A DNA stretch of 40,648 bases from Sulfurimonas sp. GTDB lineage: Bacteria > Campylobacterota > Campylobacteria > Campylobacterales > Sulfurimonadaceae. The stretch is taken from assembly GCA_013791885.1 (NCBI GenBank), contig VMSZ01000039.1, positions 1 through 40,648 on the forward strand, given 5' to 3'. Below, piece by piece: positions 8,549 through 16,717 of the stretch (the first letter of the stretch is position 1; every line of letters starts with the position of its first letter). Both the position numbers and the translations under genes were made by a program. The notes under the pieces were generated by a model. The model had not been told where the DNA came from and did not search any database. It saw nothing but the letters and a program-made list of their open reading frames with translations.

Positions 8549-8764
8549 ATGAAAATATGGATTTCCGATACACAAACCCCGACCCATCGCCTTGTGCGAC
8601 TTAACTGTGAAGAGCACAGTGATTATGTCTACCTTGGCGATTTGGATGATGATGCAGTGCGTAATTTTTTTGTAGAAATAAAAGATGACATGGATGTCGA
8701 GAAAAACCTGAAACTTTTAAAGTATTACGGTTATCTGCATCTTTTCGTCATAGCAAAAAAGTAA
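8549..8764 (+). CDS. 71-residue hypothetical protein
   Basis: A small soluble protein with no signal peptide or membrane helix. It is acidic in the middle ('YLGDLDDDAVRNFFVEIKDDMD') and ends in 'LLKYYGYLHLFVIAKK'. The strand-helix-strand pattern suggests a compact alpha/beta fold. I do not recognise a family. The start is the only ATG in a suitable position, with a TATAAT box 7 nt upstream and no ribosome binding site, so the message may be leaderless. It sits between the efflux operon and the convergent c-di-GMP gene, with only 7 bp to the latter's stop codon. The even codon use and promoter argue that it is a real gene. Confidence 0.7.
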   Translation: MKIWISDTQTPTHRLVRLNCEEHSDYVYLGDLDDDAVRNFFVEIKDDMDVEKNLKLLKYYGYLHLFVIAKK

Positions 8765-8771
8765 CTTTTTG

Positions 8772-11700
8772 CTAGAGAACAGTCGAAGCATTTATTTTTA
8801 TAAACTTTAAAAACTCTTTTGCACAAAGCGGTTTGCTGAAATAATAACCTTGGACTTCATTACAGCCGTGTAAACGTAAAAATGAGAGCTGTTCAGAAGT
8901 CTCAACTCCTTCTGCGATTGTGCGCAAGCCTAGGTTGTTTGCCATGTCAATGATGGCGCTTACTATGGCACGGTCTTCCGAATCATCAGTAATATTACGA
9001 ATAAAAGATTGATCAATTTTGAGTTTATAAACTTTAAACTGCTTGAGATAACTCAGCGATGAATATCCTGTTCCAAAGTCATCAATTGACATGCGAATAC
9101 CTTGCCCATGAAGAGTATTCATAACATCAATGGCAACTTTTGGGTCAGACATAGTAACGGCTTCAGTGAGTTCTAACTCCAAGTACTGCGATGGTAATTT
9201 AGTTTCATTGAGAATATTTGTAATGAGCTGCGTCAGGTTTGTCTGTCTGAACTGTACGGCAGAGATGTTGACCGCTATAATCATAGGGCCAAAGCCCTCA
9301 TCGAGCCATTGCTTCATTTGAAACGCTGCGCTGCGAAGCACCCATTCTCCGATTTCAATAATTTGACCGCTATCCTCAGCTATAGGGATAAACTCAGCCG
9401 GAGAAATCATCCCGAGTTCAGGATGATTCCATCGCAGGAGGGCTTCTGCTCCTATTATATGTCCATCTTCTATAGAGATTTGCGGTTGATAATAGAGTTC
9501 GAGTTCCTTGCGTTTGAGTGCTTGTCTCATAGCGTTTACCAACTGCAGGTTACGTGCGAGGTGTTGCTGCATCTCTTGTGTAAAGAAATTAAAGCTGTTG
9601 CGACTGTCGTTTTTTACTTGATACATGGCGGTATCGGCGTTTTTCAGCAATGTTTCGAAATCTGCGCCATCATTCGGATAGACGGCAATTCCTATGGAAG
9701 GAGTGATGGTCAGCTCATGATTTTCTATGATAGAGGGTTTTGAAACAGCTTCAATCAGTTTGGTTGCGATATGCATAGCTGTATTAGCATCCGTGTCCGG
9801 AAAGAGTAAAATAAACTCATCTCCTCCGAGTCTTGAGACAGTGTCTTCATCTCTAATTGCCATTTTAATGCGTTTAGCTACGGCTATGAGAAGCTGATCT
9901 CCTGCCGTATGCCCCAAGGTGTCATTGATATTTTTGAAATGGTCAAGATCCAAAAACATGACACTCAAAGGTTCATTATTGCGCTGTGCCATATTCAAAA
10001 GATAGGTAACGCGGTCGTTGAGCATAATACGATTTGGCAAGCCGGTAAGCTGATCAAAATGGGCGAGATTTTCGATGCGTTCTTCAGCTTTTTTCTTTTG
10101 AGTAATGTCTTCTTTAATGGCTACATAATTTGTTATTGTTCCATCTTCTTGCTTTACGGGAGAAATTGTGGCTGATTCGATGTAGGTAGTTCCGTCTTTT
10201 TTACGATTGATAAGTTCACCGTTCCAAATTTTACCGCTTGTTAAATGCGTCCACATCTCATTATAAGTTGACGGCAGCGTTTCATCTGATTTTAGAATTT
10301 TTGGGTTTTGGCCGATTGCTTCATCAAAGCTGTAACCGGTTACGGTCGTAAACATTTTATTGACATATTCTATGTTGCCGTTAATATCTGTGATGACAAT
10401 GGAGTTGGGACTTTGTTCAACTGCCAGTGACAGTTTTTGCAAAGAGCTTGAGGATAATTTACGCTCTGTAATATCCTGTATTGTCCCTATCATTCTTAGT
10501 AATTTTCCATCTGCGTCAAATTCAAGTTTTCCTAAACCGTGTACCCATCGTTCAGAAGAGTCATTCTGACGTATGATGCGGTATTCCTGGTTAAAAGGTT
10601 TCTTTTGAGTAATCACTTCATTTTTGAAATAATGATCCATTCTTGCCCAATCATCAGGATGAATCAGTTTTTGCCAACCTTCGATAGAGCGAGAATATTT
10701 ATCATCGATGCCAAAGAGTGAATCGAGTACAGCTGAACTCGTCCAGATTCCGGTTTGCATATTAAGAACATAACTTCCCAAGCCGGCAATGACTTGAGAC
10801 TCATGTAAAGAATCTTCTATTTGTTTACGCTGTGTAATATCTTCGGAAATTCCCAAGAGATAACTAGGCTTTCCATCTGCATCTTTTAAAGTTAATTTTT
10901 TGGTATGAAGGATTCTGGTTCCCGTAGGTGTGTCAATCTTCTCCTCAGCAATATCTAATATCCCGCCATTACCTAAGATTTCTTTATCTTTTTGTATAAA
11001 AAAATCGGCTTGCTCTTTTGGGAAAAATTCATAATCATTGTGTCCCAAAAGCTTCTCACGGCTAAAACCTGTCAGCTTCTCTCCAGCTCTATTAAAGAGT
11101 GCATAACGCAGGTCTGAGGCATGTTTTAAAAAAATCATATGCGGAATGTTCTCTATGATACTATCAAGCAATTGATTCTTATCATGAAGCTGTTTTTGAG
11201 ATTCATGTAACTCCTGATAAGGTCTTTCAATGGCAGTTACAAAAATGGCACGGTAAATAAATACATAGGCGATTGCTTTGTAGATATGGCCTAAAATATT
11301 ATACATATCAGTTAAATCAAAATACAAAGTGAATAAAAACTCACTCATCGCCATCATACAAACAGCACCAAATAGTGCGGCTATTTGGTAAGCATGCGTT
11401 TTTTTCATTTGTTTGTATAAGAGAATTGCAGTGACAAGATTGATGATGATTAAAGAATATTCGCTGTAAATCTTAAGCGGCGTCAAACCTTGTCCAGGAA
11501 TGAAAAATATGTTTATAAGCCAATCATCGTGAAAAAATAATGGCCAGTGAAGGAGCGTTACAAGTACGAGCATAGAGAAAAAGAAGATGTAGCGTAATGT
11601 TTTAGATTTCAATGCAGAAAATAAAAAATAGGCAAAAATAAGCAGGCCTACACTTGAGAGAAATCGGGCGTTTAACCAGAAATAAATTGCTTTGTCCGGA

Positions 11701-12068
11701 CCGCTCGGTGTAAAAAACGCAGGCATTCCTACATATGAGAGAAGATGCGTAAAGTCGAGTATAGCAACACCGAAAAATACAGAAGAGAGAAAGACTATGT
11801 TGGCAGAAAATTTATGTTGATAGGAATTCCATCCAATCCCCGATACCTGCATAGCAATGACGATAGAGACGGTTTCAAGTAAAATATGTAAAGGCAGATA
11901 ACCGTCGTTATCCATGTTTGGAATGTTAAAAAATAGGGGAGCTACCCAAAATAGAATTACAATAAATGCAAACAGCATGAGTATACGTATGACACGACCG
12001 AAAGATTCTTGATGGCTTGGATGAATCTGAAAAAAGTTTTTTGATTCTAAAGACATACTCTTATCCAT
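8772..12068 (-). CDS. MASE3-PAS(x3)-GGDEF-EAL c-di-GMP signalling protein
   Basis: 1098 residues. A MASE3 membrane sensor of several helices occupies about 20-285. Three PAS domains follow (about 295-415, 420-545 and 550-670), each ending in a PAC-type 'GISEDITQRK', 'GTIQDITERK' or 'AIKEDITQKK' sequence. A diguanylate cyclase domain (about 675-840) has an intact RLGGDEF motif and an upstream RxxD inhibitory site (RDED). The EAL domain (about 850-1090) has 'GAEALLRW', 'DDFGTGYSSL', 'IAEGVET' and 'QGYYFSKP', so both catalytic halves look intact. It could make or degrade c-di-GMP depending on its input, probably redox, ligand or oxygen sensed by PAS. The ATG at 12068 has AAGGA 8 nt upstream. It is probably monocistronic. 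Confidence 0.95.
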   Translation of the reverse strand: MDKSMSLESKNFFQIHPSHQESFGRVIRILMLFAFIVILFWVAPLFFNIPNMDNDGYLPLHILLETVSIVIAMQVSGIGWNSYQHKFSANIVFLSSVFFGVAILDFTHLLSYVGMPAFFTPSGPDKAIYFWLNARFLSSVGLLIFAYFLFSALKSKTLRYIFFFSMLVLVTLLHWPLFFHDDWLINIFFIPGQGLTPLKIYSEYSLIIINLVTAILLYKQMKKTHAYQIAALFGAVCMMAMSEFLFTLYFDLTDMYNILGHIYKAIAYVFIYRAIFVTAIERPYQELHESQKQLHDKNQLLDSIIENIPHMIFLKHASDLRYALFNRAGEKLTGFSREKLLGHNDYEFFPKEQADFFIQKDKEILGNGGILDIAEEKIDTPTGTRILHTKKLTLKDADGKPSYLLGISEDITQRKQIEDSLHESQVIAGLGSYVLNMQTGIWTSSAVLDSLFGIDDKYSRSIEGWQKLIHPDDWARMDHYFKNEVITQKKPFNQEYRIIRQNDSSERWVHGLGKLEFDADGKLLRMIGTIQDITERKLSSSSLQKLSLAVEQSPNSIVITDINGNIEYVNKMFTTVTGYSFDEAIGQNPKILKSDETLPSTYNEMWTHLTSGKIWNGELINRKKDGTTYIESATISPVKQEDGTITNYVAIKEDITQKKKAEERIENLAHFDQLTGLPNRIMLNDRVTYLLNMAQRNNEPLSVMFLDLDHFKNINDTLGHTAGDQLLIAVAKRIKMAIRDEDTVSRLGGDEFILLFPDTDANTAMHIATKLIEAVSKPSIIENHELTITPSIGIAVYPNDGADFETLLKNADTAMYQVKNDSRNSFNFFTQEMQQHLARNLQLVNAMRQALKRKELELYYQPQISIEDGHIIGAEALLRWNHPELGMISPAEFIPIAEDSGQIIEIGEWVLRSAAFQMKQWLDEGFGPMIIAVNISAVQFRQTNLTQLITNILNETKLPSQYLELELTEAVTMSDPKVAIDVMNTLHGQGIRMSIDDFGTGYSSLSYLKQFKVYKLKIDQSFIRNITDDSEDRAIVSAIIDMANNLGLRTIAEGVETSEQLSFLRLHGCNEVQGYYFSKPLCAKEFLKFIKINASTVL

Positions 12069-12203
12069 GCATAAAATCCTTACATTTGCGATTTAATGTA
12101 GTTTAGCTTAATAAGCGAAAAATGACAATTTAAAAACACAAATATGTGACAATATTTATTTTTGCGTAAGAACATGACAACTTCAAACAGCTGCTTTTTG
12201 GTA

Positions 12204-12809
12204 TTAAAGAACGCGGTAAAAGAGACGTTTTGAACTGCTTTCATGAGGGAGGAGTAATTTTTGCAGTTCCGCAGAGACTTTGGTATAGTAAGCATTTCCG
12301 CGTTTACTTCCATTGTATGCGCTGATTGTTTTATAATTGGTACGGTTTTTTTTGTAGCATTCCCATAAAATTCCGGCAGCAACATTGAGATTGGTGTCTT
12401 CATTCAAAAGTGTATGAAGCGATATTTTATGCGTTTTAAGGGTCTCTTTGTGAATATTGTTTATTTGCATCAGTCCGATGTCAAAACTGGCGTAACGGTT
12501 GGTATCCAAAAAATTAATCACTTCTTCAGCTTGGGAAATATTTTGGTTGTCAATTTCAATTACTTTTGTAAAAGTGTGGTAAGGAATTCTTTTGCTTTGA
12601 AGCATGCCATAAAGTTTATCACGCTGCGTTTTGGTAATTTTTGTAAAGTTGACGGAGACTACAAGCGGGCGAAGGTTGCTTTCCACTTTTGAGATTGCGT
12701 AAAGCAGTCTCGGCTCAATGCCATAAGCCTGGCCGGTTCGAGCCCACATATTTGTTGCGGCATGAACACCGACTACCAACAGTACCAATAACAAACATAC
12801 CCTTTTCAT
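12204..12809 (-). CDS. SLT-family lytic transglycosylase
   Basis: 201 residues with an N-terminal signal peptide (MKRVCLLLVLLVVGVHA). The Slt domain shows the catalytic Glu in 'LLYAISKVESNLRP', the 'SFDIGLMQINNIH' block and 'NVAAGILWECYKKN' with 'TISAYNGSKRGNAYY', the standard signature of family 1 lytic transglycosylases. An insert of about 50 residues between the catalytic Glu and the GLMQI motif is longer than in minimal enzymes of this type, such as those of conjugation systems. Such proteins cleave the glycan backbone of peptidoglycan in the periplasm, often to make room for machines crossing the wall. An AAGGAA ribosome binding site precedes the ATG. No secretion genes lie nearby. Confidence 0.88.
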   Translation of the reverse strand: MKRVCLLLVLLVVGVHAATNMWARTGQAYGIEPRLLYAISKVESNLRPLVVSVNFTKITKTQRDKLYGMLQSKRIPYHTFTKVIEIDNQNISQAEEVINFLDTNRYASFDIGLMQINNIHKETLKTHKISLHTLLNEDTNLNVAAGILWECYKKNRTNYKTISAYNGSKRGNAYYTKVSAELQKLLLPHESSSKRLFYRVL

Positions 12810-12953
12810 TGTTATTGATTCCTTGAGGTAGAATTATTTATATTGCAATTAAAGCAAAAATAGTTCCTACTTATACAAAATAGAATTTAATTAGTATTTC
12901 ATATAACTTTTATTTATATATAAGTATATTCATTAAGAAGTCTGACGAATACT

Positions 12954-12973
12954 AAATGTTTGTACATACATTT
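12954..12973. promoter_or_regulatory. 20-bp imperfect palindrome upstream of the zapB-like gene
   Basis: AAATGTTTGTACATACATTT is nearly its own reverse complement, with mismatches only at one symmetric pair. It lies in the 242-bp divergent gap between the lytic transglycosylase and zapB-like genes, about 80 bp before the latter's ATG. This geometry fits a dimeric regulator's site, but no regulator is indicated. Confidence 0.3.
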
Positions 12974-13051
12974 AAAACTTTTTTCTTATTCGCATTCGTG
13001 ATTATGAAAAGTGTGATAGAATTATGATTATATTCACTCATAGGGACATTT

Positions 13052-13279
13052 ATGGACAACCGAACAAGCTTAGAAAAACTTTCAGATCAAGTATCTCAGA
13101 TACTCCAAACAAATAGCTCTTTAAAAGAAGAGGTCGGTATGCTAAGAACTGAGGTGATGACTCTAAAAGCGGAGAAAGAGCTGACAAAAACTGAAATGGA
13201 TAGACTCGTAGAAGAGAATCTGAAAAAAGATATAGAAATTGAAGAGATAGTCAATAAAATAGAGATGATTTTAGGCTAA
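13052..13279 (+). CDS. ZapB-like short coiled-coil protein
   Basis: 75 residues, almost wholly heptad-repeat coiled coil. It begins 'MDNRTSLEKLSDQVSQIL' and continues with regular Leu/Ile/Met spacing to 'IEEIVNKIEMILG'. It has no signal peptide or membrane helix. The length and composition match ZapB, the small coiled-coil protein that bundles with ZapA at the FtsZ ring in other bacteria. Direct homology is uncertain because coiled coils are low in information. The call rests mainly on the ZapA-like gene starting 7 bp after its stop. An AGGGAC ribosome binding site precedes the ATG. It is transcribed divergently from the lytic transglycosylase gene. Confidence 0.65.
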   Translation: MDNRTSLEKLSDQVSQILQTNSSLKEEVGMLRTEVMTLKAEKELTKTEMDRLVEENLKKDIEIEEIVNKIEMILG

Positions 13280-13285
13280 GTTCTG

Positions 13286-13510
13286 ATGAGCAAAAGAATA
13301 GGATTACATATTGGCGGTCGGAGATTTGATGTAGATGTAGAAGATGGGTTTTCCGTCTATCTGCAGGCACAGATGACAAAAGATTTTAATATAGACGGTA
13401 ATAATGATTTGAAATTATTGCTCCAAGCTTATGTAAGAAAAAATCATGAACTCTTCTTGCAGGAGCAAAAACTCCAGGAAGTTTTAAAAAAAATAGGTAG
13501 CGAGCTTTAA
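13286..13510 (+). CDS. zapA: ZapA-like cell division protein
   Basis: 74 residues. The N-terminus 'KRIGLHIGGRRFDVDVEDGF' matches the beta-strand head of ZapA, whose usual form is a V-x-I-x-G-x-x-Y/F-x-I pattern. The C-terminal part is a helix ('LKLLLQAYVRKNHELFLQEQKL') that would form the coiled-coil dimer. ZapA binds and cross-links FtsZ filaments at the division site. The protein is shorter than the roughly 100-residue E. coli ZapA, as is common for Campylobacterota. It follows the ZapB-like gene by 6 bp and precedes the tRNA-Arg gene, which has its own promoter. Confidence 0.8.
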   Translation: MSKRIGLHIGGRRFDVDVEDGFSVYLQAQMTKDFNIDGNNDLKLLLQAYVRKNHELFLQEQKLQEVLKKIGSEL

Positions 13511-13537
13511 TTTTAGGAAAAACTAAGTTAAAGCAGC

Positions 13538-13543
13538 TATAAT
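13538..13543 (+). promoter_or_regulatory. -10 box of the tRNA-Arg gene
   Basis: A perfect TATAAT lies 27 bp before the mature tRNA 5' end, directly after the zapA-like gene. No good -35 element is seen, as is usual for vegetative promoters in Campylobacterota. Confidence 0.6.
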
Positions 13544-13570
13544 TTCGTCCTCTCAACTAAGAGATGGTGT

Positions 13571-13647
13571 GCGCTCGTAGCTCAGCTGGATAGAGCACTG
13601 GTTTGCGGTACCAGCGGTCACATGTTCGAATCATGTCGGGCGCACCA
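13571..13647 (+). tRNA. tRNA-Arg(GCG), CCA encoded
   Basis: A 77-nt cloverleaf can be folded by eye. The acceptor stem is GCGCTCG (13571-13577) with CGGGCGC (13637-13643), and discriminator A and encoded CCA follow at 13644-13647. The D arm is GCTC/GAGC. The anticodon stem CTGGT/ACCAG encloses loop TTGCGGT, and the T arm is ACATG-TTCGAAT-CATGT. The anticodon at 13605-13607 is GCG, reading CGC and CGT codons (Arg). Many bacteria use an ACG anticodon edited to inosine for this box, so GCG is less usual. Confidence 0.95.
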
Positions 13648-13753
13648 TGCTTTCTTATAAAATTCCCATTTAAATACACTTAATTAATCTTTTCACTAAT
13701 GAATAACAAAACTAGACAATGTAGTCCATCAAACTTCTTTTAAGGTTTATATT

Positions 13754-14143
13754 ATGAGCATATTCGCTTTACAGTCACCAGCCGGTGGTTTTCTAGATGA
13801 AGGTTTAAGGCACTTTAACAAAACATTTGATGATTGGTGCGTTCAGTTTGATAACTACGAAGATGCCAATACTCTTGCTCTTAGTTTTAACAAAAGAAAA
13901 AGTATAGAGATTGTTGAAATTACACCGCTGAGCTATCCAAAATATTTTTTTCATAATCTTCAGGGCAATATCCATGCGACACGACAGCTTGAAGATAAAA
14001 TCATCTGTATCGTAGAGCCCTTTATGGGCGCTAATTTTCGTATAGCAGTCTGTGATTTAAAGACAAAACATGTAAGAATGTTGGCGACACACTATAAAAA
14101 TGTTTTGAGTGTTGAAGGCGCTTTTGCGAATTTTGTGCTTTGA
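13754..14143 (+). CDS. hypothetical protein, 129 residues
   Basis: A soluble protein with no signal peptide, beginning 'MSIFALQSPAGGFLDEG'. It alternates strands and helices; the middle reads 'IEIVEITPLSYPKYFFHNL' and the C-terminal part 'IVEPFMGANFRIAVCDLKTKHVRML'. Two Cys residues are present but no metal motif. I do not recognise a family. An AAGG element lies about 9 nt before the ATG. It stands alone between the tRNA and the SPOR-domain gene, about 75 bp from the latter, and codon use matches the neighbours, so it is probably a real core gene. Confidence 0.7.
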   Translation: MSIFALQSPAGGFLDEGLRHFNKTFDDWCVQFDNYEDANTLALSFNKRKSIEIVEITPLSYPKYFFHNLQGNIHATRQLEDKIICIVEPFMGANFRIAVCDLKTKHVRMLATHYKNVLSVEGAFANFVL

Positions 14144-14220
14144 TTTGGCAGTAATCGGATGTTTTATTTTAAGGTAAGATATATGCAATTGGTTAGTATA
14201 AGCTTTATTATGGAGATTAT

Positions 14221-15171
14221 TTGAAAACAATATTGATGGCATTTTTATTGATTATAGTTTCCTATACATCGCTTTACGCAAAAAATCTTTATATAAAAGT
14301 AATGGCGATCTCGTATGCTGATGCCTTGTTTAGTGTCCAACATGATTTAGATGAGTTGGGGTATAAGATGTATGTTTCAGAATATGAAAACTGGTATAGA
14401 GTTTATACAGGGCCTTTTAAAAGCCAAGAAGAGGCAAATAAAGCTCTCTCTAGAGTTAGGAAATTTATTTCAAAAGATGCTTTTATAACAACACTTAATG
14501 TCTCTCAAGCCAAAGTAATACCAAGTAAACCAGAACTAATCATTACTAAAAACACAAATTTCTATGCAGATATTGCCAAAGAGAAGAAAAATGAGGTACC
14601 AACTAGTAGTAGTGAAAACTTCCACACTGCCTCTAAAAACAAATATAGTAAGAATGCTTTTGTAGGATTTACAGCAGGAATTTCAAAATTAAGTTTCAAA
14701 GAAAACAATATTAATGGTGACGTGCCTCTCAATTTTGAACTCAAAGATTCCGGAGTAAACTACGGCATTGAAGCTGGTTACGGCTTTAGTAAAAATATTT
14801 TTATGACAATTAACTACCAACGAACAGATTTAGAAAATATTGCGTTTAACCATGCTTTTTCAAGCCTGAATTACAAGTGGAATGAATTCAAATTTATGGC
14901 ACCATACTTCGGTGTTTTAGCTGGCTATAGCAGCATGACATGGAAAAACAGTCCAATAGACGCTACAACTTCAACGCCTTGTGCTTCTTCGTTTATTAGC
15001 GGTGTACAAGTAGGAAGTGAAATTCCAATTTATTATGATTTTACAATGGTGATTTTTTATAGATACTTTATGATGGATTACACAACAAACATCAAGACAA
15101 GAAGTGGAGAAAAAGAGATTACGCATAACGGCGAGCAAAATCTTAATATGGGGATAAGATATAACTTTTAG
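14221..15171 (+). CDS. SPOR-domain protein with C-terminal outer-membrane beta-barrel
   Basis: 316 residues from a TTG start at 14221, with GGAG 5 nt upstream. A Sec signal ('MAFLLIIVSYTSLYA') is followed by a SPOR-like domain at about 22-95 ('LYIKVMAISYADALFSVQ...WYRVYTGPFKSQEEANKAL'), which typically binds denuded peptidoglycan glycans. After a Lys/Ser-rich linker comes a barrel of about 170 residues with alternating aromatic strands, ending 'LNMGIRYNF'; a terminal Phe is the usual signal for BAM-dependent barrel assembly. The combination would tether the outer membrane to peptidoglycan at septal or remodelled sites. The GH16 gene begins 30 bp downstream. Confidence 0.8.
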   Translation: MKTILMAFLLIIVSYTSLYAKNLYIKVMAISYADALFSVQHDLDELGYKMYVSEYENWYRVYTGPFKSQEEANKALSRVRKFISKDAFITTLNVSQAKVIPSKPELIITKNTNFYADIAKEKKNEVPTSSSENFHTASKNKYSKNAFVGFTAGISKLSFKENNINGDVPLNFELKDSGVNYGIEAGYGFSKNIFMTINYQRTDLENIAFNHAFSSLNYKWNEFKFMAPYFGVLAGYSSMTWKNSPIDATTSTPCASSFISGVQVGSEIPIYYDFTMVIFYRYFMMDYTTNIKTRSGEKEITHNGEQNLNMGIRYNF

Positions 15172-15201
15172 CGCTATATTTATTAATTGAAAAGGAATTT
15201 T

Positions 15202-15960
15202 ATGTTTAAAAATACATTCTATTTTATGCTTTTGTCTATTTTTTTATTTGGCTGTGGCGAGGAAAGCTCATTTAATCAAGAAACAACTGCAGAAGAGTTT
15301 AGAACGCTTCTTTTAGATGATTTTACTGAGAACAATCAAACACTTTGGCAAAAAGCAGACTGGGCAAATGGTGATCCTTTTTATAGCGCTTGGTGTCCTG
15401 AACAGATAGATTTTAATGAGAGTTTGTTGACCATTACATTGGAACAAAAAGATTGTCATGCATACACGCACGCTTCAGGAGAGTATAGAACACTCAATAC
15501 CTACAAATATGGTAAATACACAGCCAAATTTCAAGCCTCAGATGTGAATGGAACAATCAGTTCATTATTTGTCTACACGGGAGTATCTGAAGGTACTGAG
15601 TGGGATGAAATTGATATTGAGATTTTAGGTAAAGATACAACAAAGGTTCAGTTTAACTACTGGAGAAATGGACATGAACATCCAATACTCTTTGATTTAG
15701 GTTTTGATGCCTCTTTGGCTACGCATACATACTCATTCGTTTGGCATCAGGATTATATAAAATGGTATGTTGATGATCAGCTTATACATACAGTTACCGA
15801 AAACAATAACAGCGATAATGACTCTCTTCCTATAAACGCAGGAAAAATAATAATCAATTTATGGGCAGCCACAGGTATTGACAGCTGGAGTGGAACCTAT
15901 ATTGACAATAGTACGGCAAAAGCTTATTATGATTATGTTAAGTATGAGGAATTTAGATAG
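15202..15960 (+). CDS. GH16-family beta-glucanase-like lipoprotein
   Basis: 252 residues. The ATG at 15202 is chosen because AAAAGG lies 6 nt upstream; a TTG five codons earlier is the only longer option. A lipoprotein signal ends in the lipobox LFGC with Cys18. The catalytic GH16 motif is intact as DEIDIE (135-140): nucleophile Glu136, Asp138 and acid/base Glu140. It sits in a jelly-roll-like sequence with 'GEYRTLNTYKYGKYTAKF' and 'WHQDYIKWYVDDQLIHTV', typical of lichenase/laminarinase relatives. It should cleave beta-1,3 or mixed beta-1,3/1,4 glucans at the cell surface or in the periplasm. The substrate is unknown. Such an enzyme is unexpected in a mainly autotrophic lineage. Confidence 0.88.
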   Translation: MFKNTFYFMLLSIFLFGCGEESSFNQETTAEEFRTLLLDDFTENNQTLWQKADWANGDPFYSAWCPEQIDFNESLLTITLEQKDCHAYTHASGEYRTLNTYKYGKYTAKFQASDVNGTISSLFVYTGVSEGTEWDEIDIEILGKDTTKVQFNYWRNGHEHPILFDLGFDASLATHTYSFVWHQDYIKWYVDDQLIHTVTENNNSDNDSLPINAGKIIINLWAATGIDSWSGTYIDNSTAKAYYDYVKYEEFR

Positions 15961-15980
15961 ATAGCTCGAAAATTAGCTAT
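15961..15980. terminator. possible bidirectional terminator between the GH16 gene and trpA
   Basis: A 6-bp stem ATAGCT/AGCTAT with an 8-nt loop lies between two convergent stop codons and is followed on the plus strand by a T-rich stretch (TTATCTCATTTTT). The stem is short, so efficiency is doubtful. Confidence 0.4.
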
Positions 15981-16713
15981 TTATCTCATTTTTAATGATG
16001 CTTGCGAGTTTTGAGCACTCTGTAATTTTTTGTGAATAGTTTAAAGCATCATTTAAAAGTATATTTACAAAAGCACTTCCGACTATAACACCATCTGCAC
16101 CTTTTACTTTGTCTTTTGCAGTTTTTTCATTCACTCCAAAACCTACATATACAGGTGTTTTTGTGTATTTTTTGGTAGATTCTAAAAACGGCTGTAAATC
16201 CTCAGCAACGCCAGAACCTGTAATACCCGCGTATGCGACCATATAGATAAACTTTTGAGAAGCTGTAACTATCTCTTTAATTCTCTCTTCAGAGTCCGTT
16301 GGGGATACAAAGCTAATGTTTGCAACAGTGTTTCCTTCAAAAAGTTTTTTATATGCCAGTGCCTCTTCATAAGGAAGGTCAGGAATGATAAGGCCGTTAA
16401 TTCCTATCTCTTTAGCAAGAGGAATAAGTTTGTCCATATTCTGCTGGTAAAAACTGTTGAAGTATCCCATCCAGAGTGTGTCAACGTGCGGAGCCACAGC
16501 TTTAGAGATTTCCAAAAGATGAGAAAATTTAAAGCCAAGTTCAAGTGCTTTGTGATTTGCTTTTTCTATAAGCGGACCATCAGCAACAGGATCAGAAAAT
16601 GGTACGCCAAGCTCAAGAGTGTCTACTCCGTTTTGCCCCAGTGCAAGCGCTAAGTCGATGCTGAAAGATTTTTCCGGGTATCCGGAAGTAATGTAAGCTA
16701 CTAGTTTTTTCAT
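15973..16713 (-). CDS. trpA: tryptophan synthase alpha subunit
   Basis: 246 residues, close to the usual 250-270. It cleaves indole-3-glycerol phosphate to indole and glyceraldehyde-3-phosphate, passing indole to TrpB in the cytoplasm. The signature 'LELGVPFSDPVADGP' carries the catalytic Glu34 and Asp45, equivalent to E. coli Glu49 and Asp60. The phosphate-binding 'GFGVNEKTA' and 'ADGVIVGSAFV' segments are present. The N-terminus is a little shorter than in E. coli. It stands apart from other trp genes in this window and lies 4 bp after an HPt-domain gene, with which it is probably co-transcribed. Confidence 0.96.
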   Translation of the reverse strand: MKKLVAYITSGYPEKSFSIDLALALGQNGVDTLELGVPFSDPVADGPLIEKANHKALELGFKFSHLLEISKAVAPHVDTLWMGYFNSFYQQNMDKLIPLAKEIGINGLIIPDLPYEEALAYKKLFEGNTVANISFVSPTDSEERIKEIVTASQKFIYMVAYAGITGSGVAEDLQPFLESTKKYTKTPVYVGFGVNEKTAKDKVKGADGVIVGSAFVNILLNDALNYSQKITECSKLASIIKNEINS

Positions 16714-16717
16714 AAAT

